Assembly (NCBI GenBank): GCA_038131365.1
Contig: JAYPPH010000002.1
Location: 62,001-126,000, forward strand
DNA: 64,000 bases
Source of the DNA: Marisalimonas marina
GTDB taxonomy: Bacteria > Pseudomonadota > Alphaproteobacteria > Puniceispirillales > Marisalimonadaceae
Direction of reading: 5' to 3'
In this document: positions 19,108 to 27,898 of the stretch, piece after piece
Layout: every line of letters starts with the position of its first letter
How positions within the stretch are numbered: position 1 is the first letter of the stretch
Position numbers and translations under genes: made by a program
Notes under the pieces: model-generated
The model's database searches: none
What the model was told of the DNA's origin: nothing
Seen by the model: the letters and a program-made list of their open reading frames with translations, nothing else

Positions 19108-20250
19108 TTAAAGTTTAGAGACAACAGAAATTTTTTTTGCAGCCTTTTTAGCCTTTTCTAAACTTGATGCCAAAATGACACCCATGCGCCTGTAGGATTT
19201 TAGAGTTGGTTTACCAAAAATTCTGTAGTCTACATCTTCATCTTCAAGAGCTGCTTCAACTCCCTCTATAGCGTAATCTCCTGTAGCATTTTCTTCAGCA
19301 AGTATGACATGACTAGCACCAGATTGTATTAACTTTATCTCTGGTAAAGGCATTCCTGTAAGAACTCTAGCATGAATATCAAATTGACTATAATTTTGTG
19401 TATACATAGTTACCATGCCTGTGTCATGAGGACGGGGACTTAATTCACTAAAAATAACACCACCTTTTTTATCAACAAAAAATTCCACGCCAAAAATACC
19501 TGACCCACCTAAGTCCTTAACCATTATTTTGGCAGCCTCTTGAGCTTGCTTTATTACATCTTTTGAACATGCTGCAGGCTGCCAGCTATACTGATAATCG
19601 CCTCTTTTTTGAAAATGTCCTATTGGGTTACAGAATGAAACTTTTCCAGATCTCTCTAAAATAGTTAACAAAGTTATTTCATAATCAAAATCTATGAACT
19701 CTTCTACAATCACTCTCTTTCTATTTCCTCTCATACCCTCAATAGCAAATTTCCAAGAATTTCTTAACTCTTCTTCAGAGTTTGCGTAACTTTGACCTTT
19801 GCCAGATGAACTCATTACTGGTTTGACAGCCACCTTAGAACTTATTTTTTTTGCCTCCAAAATTAATTCTTCCTCAGTTTCAGCATACGCAAATCTTGCT
19901 GTTTTTAAGCCTAAACTTTTTGCTCTATCTCTAATTCTATCTCTATTCATAGTTAAGTTAACAGCCTTCGCAGAAGGTATAACAGTGTAGCCATTAGTTT
20001 CTGCTTCCAACAAGACTTCAGTTGCTATTGCTTCCACTTCCGGAACAATAAAATCTGGCTTATGTTTATTTATAATTTCATTGAGTTTTACTTTATCAAG
20101 CATATTAAAAACTTCAGCCATATCACTTACTTGCATTGCTGGAGCGTTTTCATACGCATCACAAGCTACAACATAGCAACCCATTCTTTTAAGACTAATA
20201 GTTAGTTCTTTACCTAATTCTCCACTACCAAGTAATAAGATTTTTTTCAT
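19108..20250 (-). CDS. purT: Formate-dependent phosphoribosylglycinamide formyltransferase
   Basis: PurT makes formyl-GAR in purine synthesis from formate and ATP, without using 10-formyl-THF. It is an ATP-grasp protein with the N-terminal motif LLLGSGELGKELTISLKRMG, the DFIVPEVEAIATE segment, ATP-binding VKPVMSSSGKGQSY, FSELSPRPHDTGMVT, and ASHVILAEENATG near the end. The length of 380 is close to the usual 390. It converges on the DUF1445 gene with a 2-base gap. Presence of a formate-using step beside dmdA/metF fits a region devoted to C1 units. Confidence 0.95.
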   Translation of the reverse strand: MKKILLLGSGELGKELTISLKRMGCYVVACDAYENAPAMQVSDMAEVFNMLDKVKLNEIINKHKPDFIVPEVEAIATEVLLEAETNGYTVIPSAKAVNLTMNRDRIRDRAKSLGLKTARFAYAETEEELILEAKKISSKVAVKPVMSSSGKGQSYANSEEELRNSWKFAIEGMRGNRKRVIVEEFIDFDYEITLLTILERSGKVSFCNPIGHFQKRGDYQYSWQPAACSKDVIKQAQEAAKIMVKDLGGSGIFGVEFFVDKKGGVIFSELSPRPHDTGMVTMYTQNYSQFDIHARVLTGMPLPEIKLIQSGASHVILAEENATGDYAIEGVEAALEDEDVDYRIFGKPTLKSYRRMGVILASSLEKAKKAAKKISVVSKL

Positions 20251-20303
20251 ATGTCGGCCTTTTAAAGTTTAAAAGATTAATTATGTAGATTACCATTCAG
20301 AAT

Positions 20304-20954
20304 ATGTCTCTTATTAAAAACCTAATATTTAAATTTTTAAACCAAAGAATTTATAAAATTTATAGTAAAAGATTTTTAAAATATCATAATACTCCTAAAG
20401 GTGTATTTTGGAATAGTAAATTATCCCAAGATTTAAGGTTGAATATCATACTAGATAAAATTCTGGATAATACAAAAGTTGATCCTTTTACAATTGCCGA
20501 TATTGGTTGTGGGTATGGAAGGTTATTTGAGATAATTAGAGAAAGAAATCTTGAGAGCCGCATTAGATATTCTGGATTTGATATAAATAAAAATTTTATA
20601 TCCTTTTGCAAAACTAACAAAAAGTTTGAAAATGCCAACTTCTATGTTGACACACAACCTCATCAGAATTTTGATTATATAGTTATGTCAGGTACTTATA
20701 ATTTAACGCCAACTAATAACCTAAAATTATTTGAGGAGTATCTCAGACAAAACCTTAAGTCTAACTGGAACAAAGTAGGTAAGGCTATGATTTTTAATTG
20801 TTTGATAAGCAGAGAGCGTATTATTAAAAATAAACTATATTATACAGAAATTTCTTGGATCAAAAAATTCTGCGAAGACAATTTAAATAATCCTATAATC
20901 TCCAAACATAAATTACTCGAAGAAGACATAACTATTTTTATTCAAAAAAATTAA
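20304..20954 (+). CDS. Class I SAM-dependent methyltransferase, function unknown
   Basis: This 216-residue protein has the SAM-binding motif IADIGCGYGRLFE at about residues 63-75 and an acidic residue after strand 2 (YSGFDINKNF), followed by DYIVMSGTYNLT at motif-II position. It begins with a basic amphipathic segment. It is divergent from purT and its 3' end overlaps the convergent alpha/beta hydrolase by 4 bases. No substrate can be deduced. Confidence 0.75.
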   Translation: MSLIKNLIFKFLNQRIYKIYSKRFLKYHNTPKGVFWNSKLSQDLRLNIILDKILDNTKVDPFTIADIGCGYGRLFEIIRERNLESRIRYSGFDINKNFISFCKTNKKFENANFYVDTQPHQNFDYIVMSGTYNLTPTNNLKLFEEYLRQNLKSNWNKVGKAMIFNCLISRERIIKNKLYYTEISWIKKFCEDNLNNPIISKHKLLEEDITIFIQKN

Positions 20955-21760
20955 CTTAGACTATCACTGAATTGGTTAATTTTATTAGCAAAATCAATGG
21001 GATTTTCCATTGGAATTAAGTGACCACATTCAGGAAATTCTATCCTTTCTATGTTTTTCATAGTGCTACAAATATCATCTATATCACTTGGTATTCTAAA
21101 TACCTTATCATAATGACCAGTCATAATTAGGGTAGGTATATTAATTTTAGACCAATCAAAATTCCAATTAGCAGTTAAAGATCCCTCCATAAGTTTAAAT
21201 ATTCCTGAGCTCTCATCAAGGCCCTTATAATTTTTTGGGTTAAGGGCATTTGGCTCCATTTGTTCTAAAAAGGATGGAGAAGCAATAACCGGCATATTAA
21301 AATCCATTAATAAAGATGTTCCCCCATATCTTGCCACATTAACCATTGTTTTGTTAATCCATCTTAATCTAGAGCTATTTTTTCTAAGGGTATTGATTAA
21401 AACTAAACCTTTGCTCTTAACTCCTTTATCTAAAGCTAGGGCAGCATATAAGCCTCCAATTGATAAACCTACCAAGATCAAATTATTTAAATTTAAAAAA
21501 TTAATTAATCTAACCAAATCACTGACAATTACCTCAGTATCTAATAAAAGGTCTTTGTCAAATTTGCTTTTTTCTTGCCCTCTGAAGTTATACGCTAAGT
21601 ACCCATTACCTTCTTGGACAATTTTTTTTCCAATATGGCCAGTCCAAGCCTCTGTGCTTCCAGTCAAAGCGTTTACAAAAACAAAAGTTTTACCCTCAGG
21701 TTTTGGAGAAATATATTCGTAATAAATTTCATTATTGTTATCTATTTTTAAAATAGCCAT
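20951..21760 (-). CDS. Alpha/beta-fold hydrolase
   Basis: The serine nucleophile is S100 in the elbow GLSIGG. The oxyanion region is near FVNALTGSTEAWT. An acid in MTGHYDKVF and a histidine in ECGHLIPMENP complete a likely triad. The length of 269 is normal. The pattern resembles PcaD/3-oxoadipate enol-lactonase-like and other small-molecule hydrolases. It lies 10 bases after the hypothetical membrane protein gene, so they may be co-transcribed. Substrate unknown. Confidence 0.8.
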   Translation of the reverse strand: MAILKIDNNNEIYYEYISPKPEGKTFVFVNALTGSTEAWTGHIGKKIVQEGNGYLAYNFRGQEKSKFDKDLLLDTEVIVSDLVRLINFLNLNNLILVGLSIGGLYAALALDKGVKSKGLVLINTLRKNSSRLRWINKTMVNVARYGGTSLLMDFNMPVIASPSFLEQMEPNALNPKNYKGLDESSGIFKLMEGSLTANWNFDWSKINIPTLIMTGHYDKVFRIPSDIDDICSTMKNIERIEFPECGHLIPMENPIDFANKINQFSDSLS

Positions 21761-21770
21761 GCAAAATCCT

Positions 21771-22313
21771 TTATTCTTCTGGTATTTCTATTTTTAAATG
21801 TTGAAAGTGACTAGCTAACTCTTCATCTCTTAGTATAGAAAATTTATCAAACTCATCATCATCTAAAAAATTTATGTTCGTTTCGGTTTCGTTTTGTTCA
21901 CTATTAGGACCTACGTCATCCAAAATTTTTTCAGTTGCTGAATATATCCTTTTAATAGGATATTCTCCAACCCTTTCCTGAAATGTCACTATTGCTCTCA
22001 AACCTCTTTCTATTGCAAGTCTCTCATCTTCGTTTTCGCTTTCATCAAAACCAACATATAGAGCGTGTATTATATGTTGTTTAGGGTCAGGTAATATCCC
22101 AATGTCATAAATAATTTCTCCTTGAGGAGACAAATTCATATAAAATTCACTAAAACGCGCTAAAATTTCTCTGGTTCTTGAGGGCCCAGGGTCAATGGGG
22201 GGTGCTTTTTGTGGGGGTGGTGGTGCGTTTAAATTATTCCAAATAGCAACACATATTAAAATGCAAAAAGTTACCACTAAAGCGATAATAAAAGGTGTTG
22301 AGTCTACAAACAT
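21771..22313 (-). CDS. Unrecognised single-pass membrane protein
   Basis: I do not recognise this 180-residue protein. It has a hydrophobic segment at about residues 7-25, then a proline-rich stretch (APPPPQKAPP), and a soluble part that is strongly acidic in its C-terminal third (NFLDDDEFDKF, EELASHFQHL). The order suggests an inner-membrane anchor with a cytoplasmic or periplasmic acidic tail. It sits upstream of the alpha/beta hydrolase gene and back-to-back with proX. Coding potential is supported by its length and lack of overlap with other genes. Confidence 0.65.
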   Translation of the reverse strand: MFVDSTPFIIALVVTFCILICVAIWNNLNAPPPPQKAPPIDPGPSRTREILARFSEFYMNLSPQGEIIYDIGILPDPKQHIIHALYVGFDESENEDERLAIERGLRAIVTFQERVGEYPIKRIYSATEKILDDVGPNSEQNETETNINFLDDDEFDKFSILRDEELASHFQHLKIEIPEE

Positions 22314-22409
22314 TAATTCTACTTATTTTTAAAGTTATATTATATTTCAATAGAATATAAATCTAAACTAAAATAATTTATAAAAGTGACAAACATAACA
22401 AAAAAAAAT

Positions 22410-22428
22410 TTCTGTATATATTACAGAA
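22410..22428. promoter_or_regulatory. Inverted repeat upstream of proX
   Basis: TTCTGTA and TACAGAA form perfect 7-base arms around TATAT. It lies about 155 bases before proX and 100 bases before the divergent hypothetical gene. The symmetry suggests a dimeric regulator site. The 270-bp region is otherwise very AT-rich with no gene I can support. Confidence 0.4.
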
Positions 22429-22546
22429 TGTTATAACAATTTAACAACATTATTTAAGATCACAGATTTGCAATGAGAATAGTTTTCTTGTTAGTATGAT
22501 TCTTGAAAATACAATTCTGTGTTTTTTTTAATTAACTAACAAAGGT

Positions 22547-22563
22547 TTGTATAAATTATACAA
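22547..22563. promoter_or_regulatory. Inverted repeat just before the proX ribosome site
   Basis: TTGTATA and TATACAA form perfect 7-base arms around a 3-base centre, ending 19 bases before the proX ATG. The gene then has an unusually canonical AGGAGG ribosome site at about 22573-22578. The repeat could be an operator or a small 5'-leader hairpin. Confidence 0.4.
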
Positions 22564-22582
22564 GCGGAAATAGGAGGATAAA

Positions 22583-23596
22583 ATGAAACGGGTATTCGGA
22601 GCTGCATTTACATACGCGGCAACCGTAGCCGTAGGCCTTAGTTGGGCTACAATAGGAAACGCTGCATGTGGCAAAGTAAGCATTGCAGAAATGAATTGGG
22701 CGTCAGCCTCATTAATGGCAAATGTCGATAAAATAATTTTAGAAAAAGGTTATGGGTGTGAAGTTGAACTTGTTGCAGGTGCTACAATGCCAACCTTTAC
22801 ATCAATGAATGAAAAAGGAGCTCCTGATGTAGCCCCTGAGCTTTGGGCAAATGCTGTTGCAGTGCCTCTTAAAAAAGCTGTTGGTGAAAATAGATTAATT
22901 GTTGCCAATGAAGTTCCTATTACAGGTCTTGGTGAAGGTTGGTGGTTGTCACCTTATACTGCTAAGAAACATAATCTCAAAACAGCTGCAGATGTTATTG
23001 CTAGACCTGATTTATTTCCATACGCAGAAGATAAATCAAAGGGAGCCTTTGTTGGTTGTCCTGCAGGATGGGGCTGTCAACTAGTCAACCAAAATTTATT
23101 CAGAGCTTTTGAAATGGAAAAAAAGGGCTGGGTTCTAGTTGACCCAGGAAGCGCTGCTGGTCTTGATGGTTCAATGAATAAATCACTTACAAGGGGTGAA
23201 AACTGGTTTGGTTATTACTGGTCTCCAACTACTTTGATAGGAAAGCATAATCTAACAAAGGTTGACTTCGGAGTACCTTTTGTTGGTAAAGATCATTGGG
23301 ACAACTGTATTGTTAAGCCAGAAAAAGAATGTGCAAGCCCTAAAAAATCTGCTTGGACAACCTCTGTTGTCAACACTGTAGTTACTTCTAATTTTAAGAA
23401 AAACGCTAGTGTTGCTCTAGATTATATCTCTGGAAGAGCATATCCTGGTAGTATAATGAATAAAATGCTTGTTTTCATGGACCAGGAAAAAGCCCAGGGT
23501 GAAGATGCAGCGTATGAGTTTTTAGAAAAACATGGTGCTGTATGGGAAAAATGGGTTAGTCCAGATGTAGCAAAAAAAGTTAAATCAAGTTTGTAA
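22583..23596 (+). CDS. proX: Glycine betaine/proline-type ABC transporter substrate-binding protein
   Basis: This OpuAC-fold periplasmic binding protein captures quaternary-ammonium compounds such as glycine betaine, and possibly DMSP. A signal peptide covers residues 1-28 with cleavage near GNA-A. The mature part has VSIAEMNWASASLM, PELWANAV, GEGWWLSPY and NWFGYYWSPT, supplying the aromatic residues that usually cage the trimethyl-ammonium head. A strong ribosome site precedes the ATG. A perfect intrinsic-terminator hairpin follows before proW, which would favour more binding protein than permease. Ligand identity is inferred from family. Confidence 0.92.
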   Translation: MKRVFGAAFTYAATVAVGLSWATIGNAACGKVSIAEMNWASASLMANVDKIILEKGYGCEVELVAGATMPTFTSMNEKGAPDVAPELWANAVAVPLKKAVGENRLIVANEVPITGLGEGWWLSPYTAKKHNLKTAADVIARPDLFPYAEDKSKGAFVGCPAGWGCQLVNQNLFRAFEMEKKGWVLVDPGSAAGLDGSMNKSLTRGENWFGYYWSPTTLIGKHNLTKVDFGVPFVGKDHWDNCIVKPEKECASPKKSAWTTSVVNTVVTSNFKKNASVALDYISGRAYPGSIMNKMLVFMDQEKAQGEDAAYEFLEKHGAVWEKWVSPDVAKKVKSSL

Positions 23597-23612
23597 TTTT
23601 AACTTAACATTT

Positions 23613-23648
23613 ATAATCACTACTCTTACGAGTAGTGATTATTTTTTT
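23613..23648 (+). terminator. Intrinsic terminator/attenuator between proX and proW
   Basis: A 13-bp perfect stem (23613-23625 with 23630-23642), loop TTAC, is followed by seven T. It lies 16 bases after the proX stop and about 20 bases before proW. Partial read-through would give the binding protein in excess of the membrane components. Confidence 0.85.
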
Positions 23649-23666
23649 AACTAAGGACTTATCCAA

Positions 23667-24554
23667 ATGGACTGGTTTTTCAATTTCCCAGATATGAGCA
23701 GGTCTGATTTAAGAGAATTTAAAAAATCAGTTGATTTTGCATTTACAGATTTTTCACGAACACATGGTGAAAGCATAGAGAATTTTTTTGAACCACTTTT
23801 AATGTTTTTAGTCTGGTTTGAAAAATTTTTTATCAATACCCCCTGGCCACTAATAGTATTAGGCATATTAATTTTAGCTTGGATAGGATCACGATCAATT
23901 CTAATTGTTTTAGGTACTTTTTTTAGTTTTATGTTAATTGGCTATTTTGGTATGTGGGAAGATACCATGTCAACTTTGGCTATTATATTAGTAGCAACTT
24001 TTTTATGTATATCTATTGGGATTCCTCTTGGAATTGCAATGGCCAGAAGTAATAAAATTCAGGCTGCCATAGTACCCGTTTTAGATGTTATGCAGACGAT
24101 CCCTAGTTTTGTTTACCTTATACCAGTTGTGATGCTTCTTGGAATTGGAAAGGTTCCTGGATTAATAGCCGTATGTATTTATGCTATTCCACCAATTGTT
24201 CGTTTAACAAATTTAGGTATTAGATTAGTGGATAAAGATGCTCTAGAAGCAGCAGACTCTTTTGGTGCTAATTACTGGCAAAAACTTATAGGGGTTCAAA
24301 TTCCCCTCGCATTACCAACAATTTTTGCTGGTGTTAATCAGACTATTATGATGGCACTTGCGATGGTAGTTATTGCCTCAATGATTGGTGTAAAAGGGCT
24401 AGGGTTACCTGTTTTGCAAGCAATCTCAAATCAATATTTAGCTTTAGGCTTAATGAATGGTCTAGCAATTGTAATTCTTGCAATAATTTTTGATAGAGTG
24501 ACCCAAAAGTTTGGCCTTAGAATGCAAAAATATAGAAATGATGGTAAGGATTGA
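23667..24554 (+). CDS. proW: Glycine betaine-type ABC transporter permease
   Basis: This is the inner-membrane channel subunit. It has a soluble N-terminal segment of about 50 residues, then hydrophobic segments from about 52 onward. The BPD_transp_1 domain contains the EAA-type loop LEAADSFGANYWQKLIGVQIPLA that contacts the ATPase, and the GxxQTIMMALAMVVIASMIG stretch. The length of 295 fits ProW. It is 4 bases upstream of proV. Confidence 0.93.
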   Translation: MDWFFNFPDMSRSDLREFKKSVDFAFTDFSRTHGESIENFFEPLLMFLVWFEKFFINTPWPLIVLGILILAWIGSRSILIVLGTFFSFMLIGYFGMWEDTMSTLAIILVATFLCISIGIPLGIAMARSNKIQAAIVPVLDVMQTIPSFVYLIPVVMLLGIGKVPGLIAVCIYAIPPIVRLTNLGIRLVDKDALEAADSFGANYWQKLIGVQIPLALPTIFAGVNQTIMMALAMVVIASMIGVKGLGLPVLQAISNQYLALGLMNGLAIVILAIIFDRVTQKFGLRMQKYRNDGKD

Positions 24555-24558
24555 TTAG

Positions 24559-25611
24559 ATGCGTAAAAACAATACACTGATCAAAATAAATCAACTTTAT
24601 AAAATCTTTGGTGATGGCCAAGAAAATGCCCTTGAGCTTGTTAAAAATGGTATTGGGAAAGAAGAACTTCTTGAAAAATCGAATTGCGTTTTAGGGCTTA
24701 ATAATATTAACCTTAATATTGAAAAAGCAAAAATACAAGTTGTCATGGGCCTGTCTGGATCAGGAAAATCTACACTTATTAGACACCTTAATAGACTAAT
24801 CGAACCAACAAGTGGCGAAATTCATGTAAATGATATTAATATCTTAGAACTGAGCGATAAAGAATTGGTTCAGTTCAGACAAAATAATATGTCTATGGTA
24901 TTCCAAAAATTTGCTCTATTTCCTCACAAAACAATCTTACAAAACGTTGGCTATGGTCTAGTTGTACAAAATATTCCAAAAGAAGAGTGGATTGAAAAAG
25001 CTACAAAATGGATAAATAGAGTAGGCTTAGAAGGATACGAAACCTATTACCCAGGACAGTTGTCAGGGGGAATGCAACAGAGAGTTGGCCTTGCAAGAGC
25101 ATTAGCTACAGACGCAGAAATATTGCTAATGGATGAAGCCTTTTCAGCTTTAGATCCTCTTATTAGATCAGAGATGCAAAATATATTACTAGACCTTCAA
25201 AATGAACTACATAAAACAATTATTTTTATTACCCATGATCTTGATGAAGCTCTAAAAATTGGAGATAGAATAGCTATCTTACGTGATGGCAGCATGATAC
25301 AAGATAGCGACCCGCAAGAAATAATAATGAACCCAGCAGATGATTATGTTTCTGACTTTATTAAAGACATCAACAGAGCCAGGGTCATCCAAGCCAAATC
25401 AATTATGACACCAACAAAAACTAAAAGCTCAGGCCCTGTAGTTCAAGAAAATATGGTTCTCGAGGATATACTTCAAATTATGTCAGATGACCCATCAAAG
25501 CCTGTTACAATTAAGGACTCAAAAGGCAACATTATAGGAAAAATTGAAATGGGTAACTTGATCGAAGGTATGAAAAGACCTAAATCCCAAGGGACAAATA
25601 TTACTGGTTAG
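24559..25611 (+). CDS. proV: Glycine betaine-type ABC transporter ATP-binding protein
   Basis: This is the transport ATPase. Walker A is at about 64-72 (GLSGSGKST), the Q-loop near VFQKFALFPH, the signature LSGGMQQR near 173-180, and Walker B LLMDEAFSALD near 193. The C-terminal 60 residues (MVLEDILQIMSD, GNIIGKIEMGNLIEGM) resemble one CBS-like half, shorter than the paired CBS domains of osmosensing OpuA/ProV proteins. Its 3' end overlaps the convergent ugd by 11 bases. Confidence 0.95.
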   Translation: MRKNNTLIKINQLYKIFGDGQENALELVKNGIGKEELLEKSNCVLGLNNINLNIEKAKIQVVMGLSGSGKSTLIRHLNRLIEPTSGEIHVNDINILELSDKELVQFRQNNMSMVFQKFALFPHKTILQNVGYGLVVQNIPKEEWIEKATKWINRVGLEGYETYYPGQLSGGMQQRVGLARALATDAEILLMDEAFSALDPLIRSEMQNILLDLQNELHKTIIFITHDLDEALKIGDRIAILRDGSMIQDSDPQEIIMNPADDYVSDFIKDINRARVIQAKSIMTPTKTKSSGPVVQENMVLEDILQIMSDDPSKPVTIKDSKGNIIGKIEMGNLIEGMKRPKSQGTNITG

Positions 25612-26920
25612 TTTTTCTTGCTCTTCCAATTTGGACTAAATTAAAATTGCTATTAATAAAATTTTCTGGGTCTAAGGCGTTGCGGAGGTCAATGACAATG
25701 TTACCTTTCATATATTTACTTAAATAATCAGGAAGTAGACCTCTGAATTCATTCCACTCTGTTAAAATTACAAGCGCGTCGCTGTTTTCAAGACAGGTTT
25801 CTAAATCATTGGAAAATTCAATATTTTTTAATAATTTTTTTGCCTCATTGATTGCAACTGGGTCATAAGCGGAGATAGTAATTCCATTTTCTTGCAATAT
25901 TGGAATGATATCTAAAGACGGACTATCTCTCATATCATCTGTCTCTGGCTTGAAAGACAAACCAAGGATTGACACTTTTTTATTTGTTAAGTCATTGCCT
26001 AATTCTTTTAAAATTTTGTCAGCCATTTCTGATTTTCTTTTAGCGTTATATTTTACAACTGTATCAACAATTGAAATATCAGAATTATTTTGGTTAGCAG
26101 TTTTAACCAGAGCCACAGTATCTTTTGGAAAACAAGAACCTCCGTATCCTGGACCTGGATGTAAAAATTTATTACCAATTCTTTTATCTAAACCAATACC
26201 CTTAGCAACATCATGAACATCGGCTCCTATCTTTTCACATAAATCTGCCATTTGATTGATATAAGATATTTTCACAGCCAGAAAGGCATTAGCTGAATAT
26301 TTTATTAACTCAGCTGTTTTCAAGTCTGTGAAAAGTATAGGTGTCTCTATCAAGAAAAGTGGTTTATACAAAGACGCAATTATTTTTTTTGCTTTTTCAC
26401 TTTCAAAACCTACAACAACCCTATCAGGTCGCAAAAAATCTTGAATTGCATTACCCTCTCTTAAAAACTCAGGATTAGAAACAACGTCAAAGTCAGCATT
26501 GGGATTAACTTTTTTTATAATATTCTTAACTTCAAGTCCTGTTCCCACGGGAACAGTAGATTTAGTTACTACAACAGTGTAACCATCAATTTTCTTACCG
26601 ATTTGCTCTGCAGCTTGATATACATAACTTAAATCTGCATGGCCATCTCCACGACGGCTAGGTGTTCCAACGGCAATAAAAACAATATCAGATTTTCTTA
26701 TGTTACCATCTATATCGTTACTGAAAGTAAGCCTGCCAGCAGATTTGTTTTTTTTAATTAAATTTTCTAATCCAGGTTCATATATTGGAACTATATCTTT
26801 ATTTAGATTTGATATTTTTTCTTGGTCTTTATCAACACAACAAACATTAAAACCAAATTCTGAGAAACAAGTTCCGGAAACAAGACCTACATAGCCTGTT
26901 CCCACCATAGTAATGTTCAT
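25601..26920 (-). CDS. ugd: UDP-glucose 6-dehydrogenase
   Basis: It oxidises UDP-glucose twice to UDP-glucuronate with NAD, for surface polysaccharide. The N-terminal GTGYVGLVSGTCFSE is the NAD fold; the catalytic cysteine is in GYGGSCFPKDT; KFLHPGPGYGG, SILGLSFKPETDDMRDSP and LTEWNEFR are family motifs. The length of 439 is normal. It is back-to-back with galU, which makes its substrate. Confidence 0.96.
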   Translation of the reverse strand: MNITMVGTGYVGLVSGTCFSEFGFNVCCVDKDQEKISNLNKDIVPIYEPGLENLIKKNKSAGRLTFSNDIDGNIRKSDIVFIAVGTPSRRGDGHADLSYVYQAAEQIGKKIDGYTVVVTKSTVPVGTGLEVKNIIKKVNPNADFDVVSNPEFLREGNAIQDFLRPDRVVVGFESEKAKKIIASLYKPLFLIETPILFTDLKTAELIKYSANAFLAVKISYINQMADLCEKIGADVHDVAKGIGLDKRIGNKFLHPGPGYGGSCFPKDTVALVKTANQNNSDISIVDTVVKYNAKRKSEMADKILKELGNDLTNKKVSILGLSFKPETDDMRDSPSLDIIPILQENGITISAYDPVAINEAKKLLKNIEFSNDLETCLENSDALVILTEWNEFRGLLPDYLSKYMKGNIVIDLRNALDPENFINSNFNLVQIGRARKTNQ

Positions 26921-26944
26921 TAATTAACCTTTTTCTAACAAAAC

Positions 26945-26977
26945 GTAATACAGCTATTGACGAATAGCTTATATTAC
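26945..26977. promoter_or_regulatory. Palindrome in the ugd/galU divergent spacer
   Basis: AGCTATT (26952-26958) and AATAGCT (26963-26969) are perfect arms around GACG, and GTAATA/TATTAC extend the pairing outward with one unpaired base on one side and two on the other. It lies centrally in the 105-bp spacer between two divergent genes of the same pathway, a suitable place for a shared operator. Confidence 0.4.
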
Positions 26978-27025
26978 AATAATCAAACGCTATTCACTGT
27001 ATAACTAAATTTTAAGGAATTGTGA

Positions 27026-27898
27026 ATGAAAATTAAAAAAGCAATTTTCCCTGTAGGAGGTCTTGGAACAAGATTTCTTCCCGCAACCAAATCTATGCCG
27101 AAGGAAATGCTCCCAATCGTTGATAAGCCACTTATACAATATGCCGTTGAAGAGGCAGCTGAAGCTGGCATTGAGCAATTTATTTTTGTTACCAGTAGGG
27201 GAAAGTCAGCTATAGAAAATCACTTTGATCACTCCTTTGAGCTTGAAAATAATTTACTCTCAAAAGGAAAAAGAGATACTCTTAAAACTGCCCAGGAAAT
27301 GTTGAAAATACCAGGCTCCTTTGCTTATGTAAGACAACAAGAACCGGCGGGACTTGGTCATGCGGTTTGGTGTGCTCGCCATTTAATTGCAAATGAACCA
27401 GTGGCAGTGATTCTAGCCGACGATTTGATCTATGGACCAAGCACAATTAAAGAAATGATAAAAAACTATACCTCCGGAAACATGTTGGCCGTGATGGAGG
27501 TCGATAAACAAGATGTTTCATCATATGGCATTATTACACCAGGTAAAGTTTTAGAAGATAATGTCACAGAAATTTTAGGACTTGTAGAAAAACCTTCTGT
27601 TGAAAAAGCTCCCAGCAACGAAGCTGTTGTTGGAAGATATATTATTGAGCCAGCTGTTTTCGATGTGCTTGAAAAGCAAAATAGGGGAGCAAGCAATGAA
27701 ATTCAACTTACAGACGCAATAGCCAGTAGAATAGGTAAATCTCTTTGTAGTGGCTACAAATTTTCAGGGGAACGATTTGATTGTGGCTCTAAGCTAGGAT
27801 TTATTCAAGCAAATATAAAGTTATCTTTGCAAAGATCAGAGATCAACAAAGAACTTACGTCTTGGCTCCAACATGAAATATCTAATGGTAAAAATTAA
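27026..27898 (+). CDS. galU: UTP-glucose-1-phosphate uridylyltransferase
   Basis: GalU makes UDP-glucose from UTP and glucose-1-phosphate. The nucleotide-binding motif is GGLGTRFLPATKSMPKEM at about residues 11-28, with VDKPLIQYAVEEA, LGHAVWCA, ILADDLI and FDCGSKLGFIQAN downstream. The length of 290 is normal. The stop and the next ATG share a base, so it is coupled to the phosphomannomutase/phosphoglucomutase gene that supplies glucose-1-phosphate. Confidence 0.97.
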   Translation: MKIKKAIFPVGGLGTRFLPATKSMPKEMLPIVDKPLIQYAVEEAAEAGIEQFIFVTSRGKSAIENHFDHSFELENNLLSKGKRDTLKTAQEMLKIPGSFAYVRQQEPAGLGHAVWCARHLIANEPVAVILADDLIYGPSTIKEMIKNYTSGNMLAVMEVDKQDVSSYGIITPGKVLEDNVTEILGLVEKPSVEKAPSNEAVVGRYIIEPAVFDVLEKQNRGASNEIQLTDAIASRIGKSLCSGYKFSGERFDCGSKLGFIQANIKLSLQRSEINKELTSWLQHEISNGKN

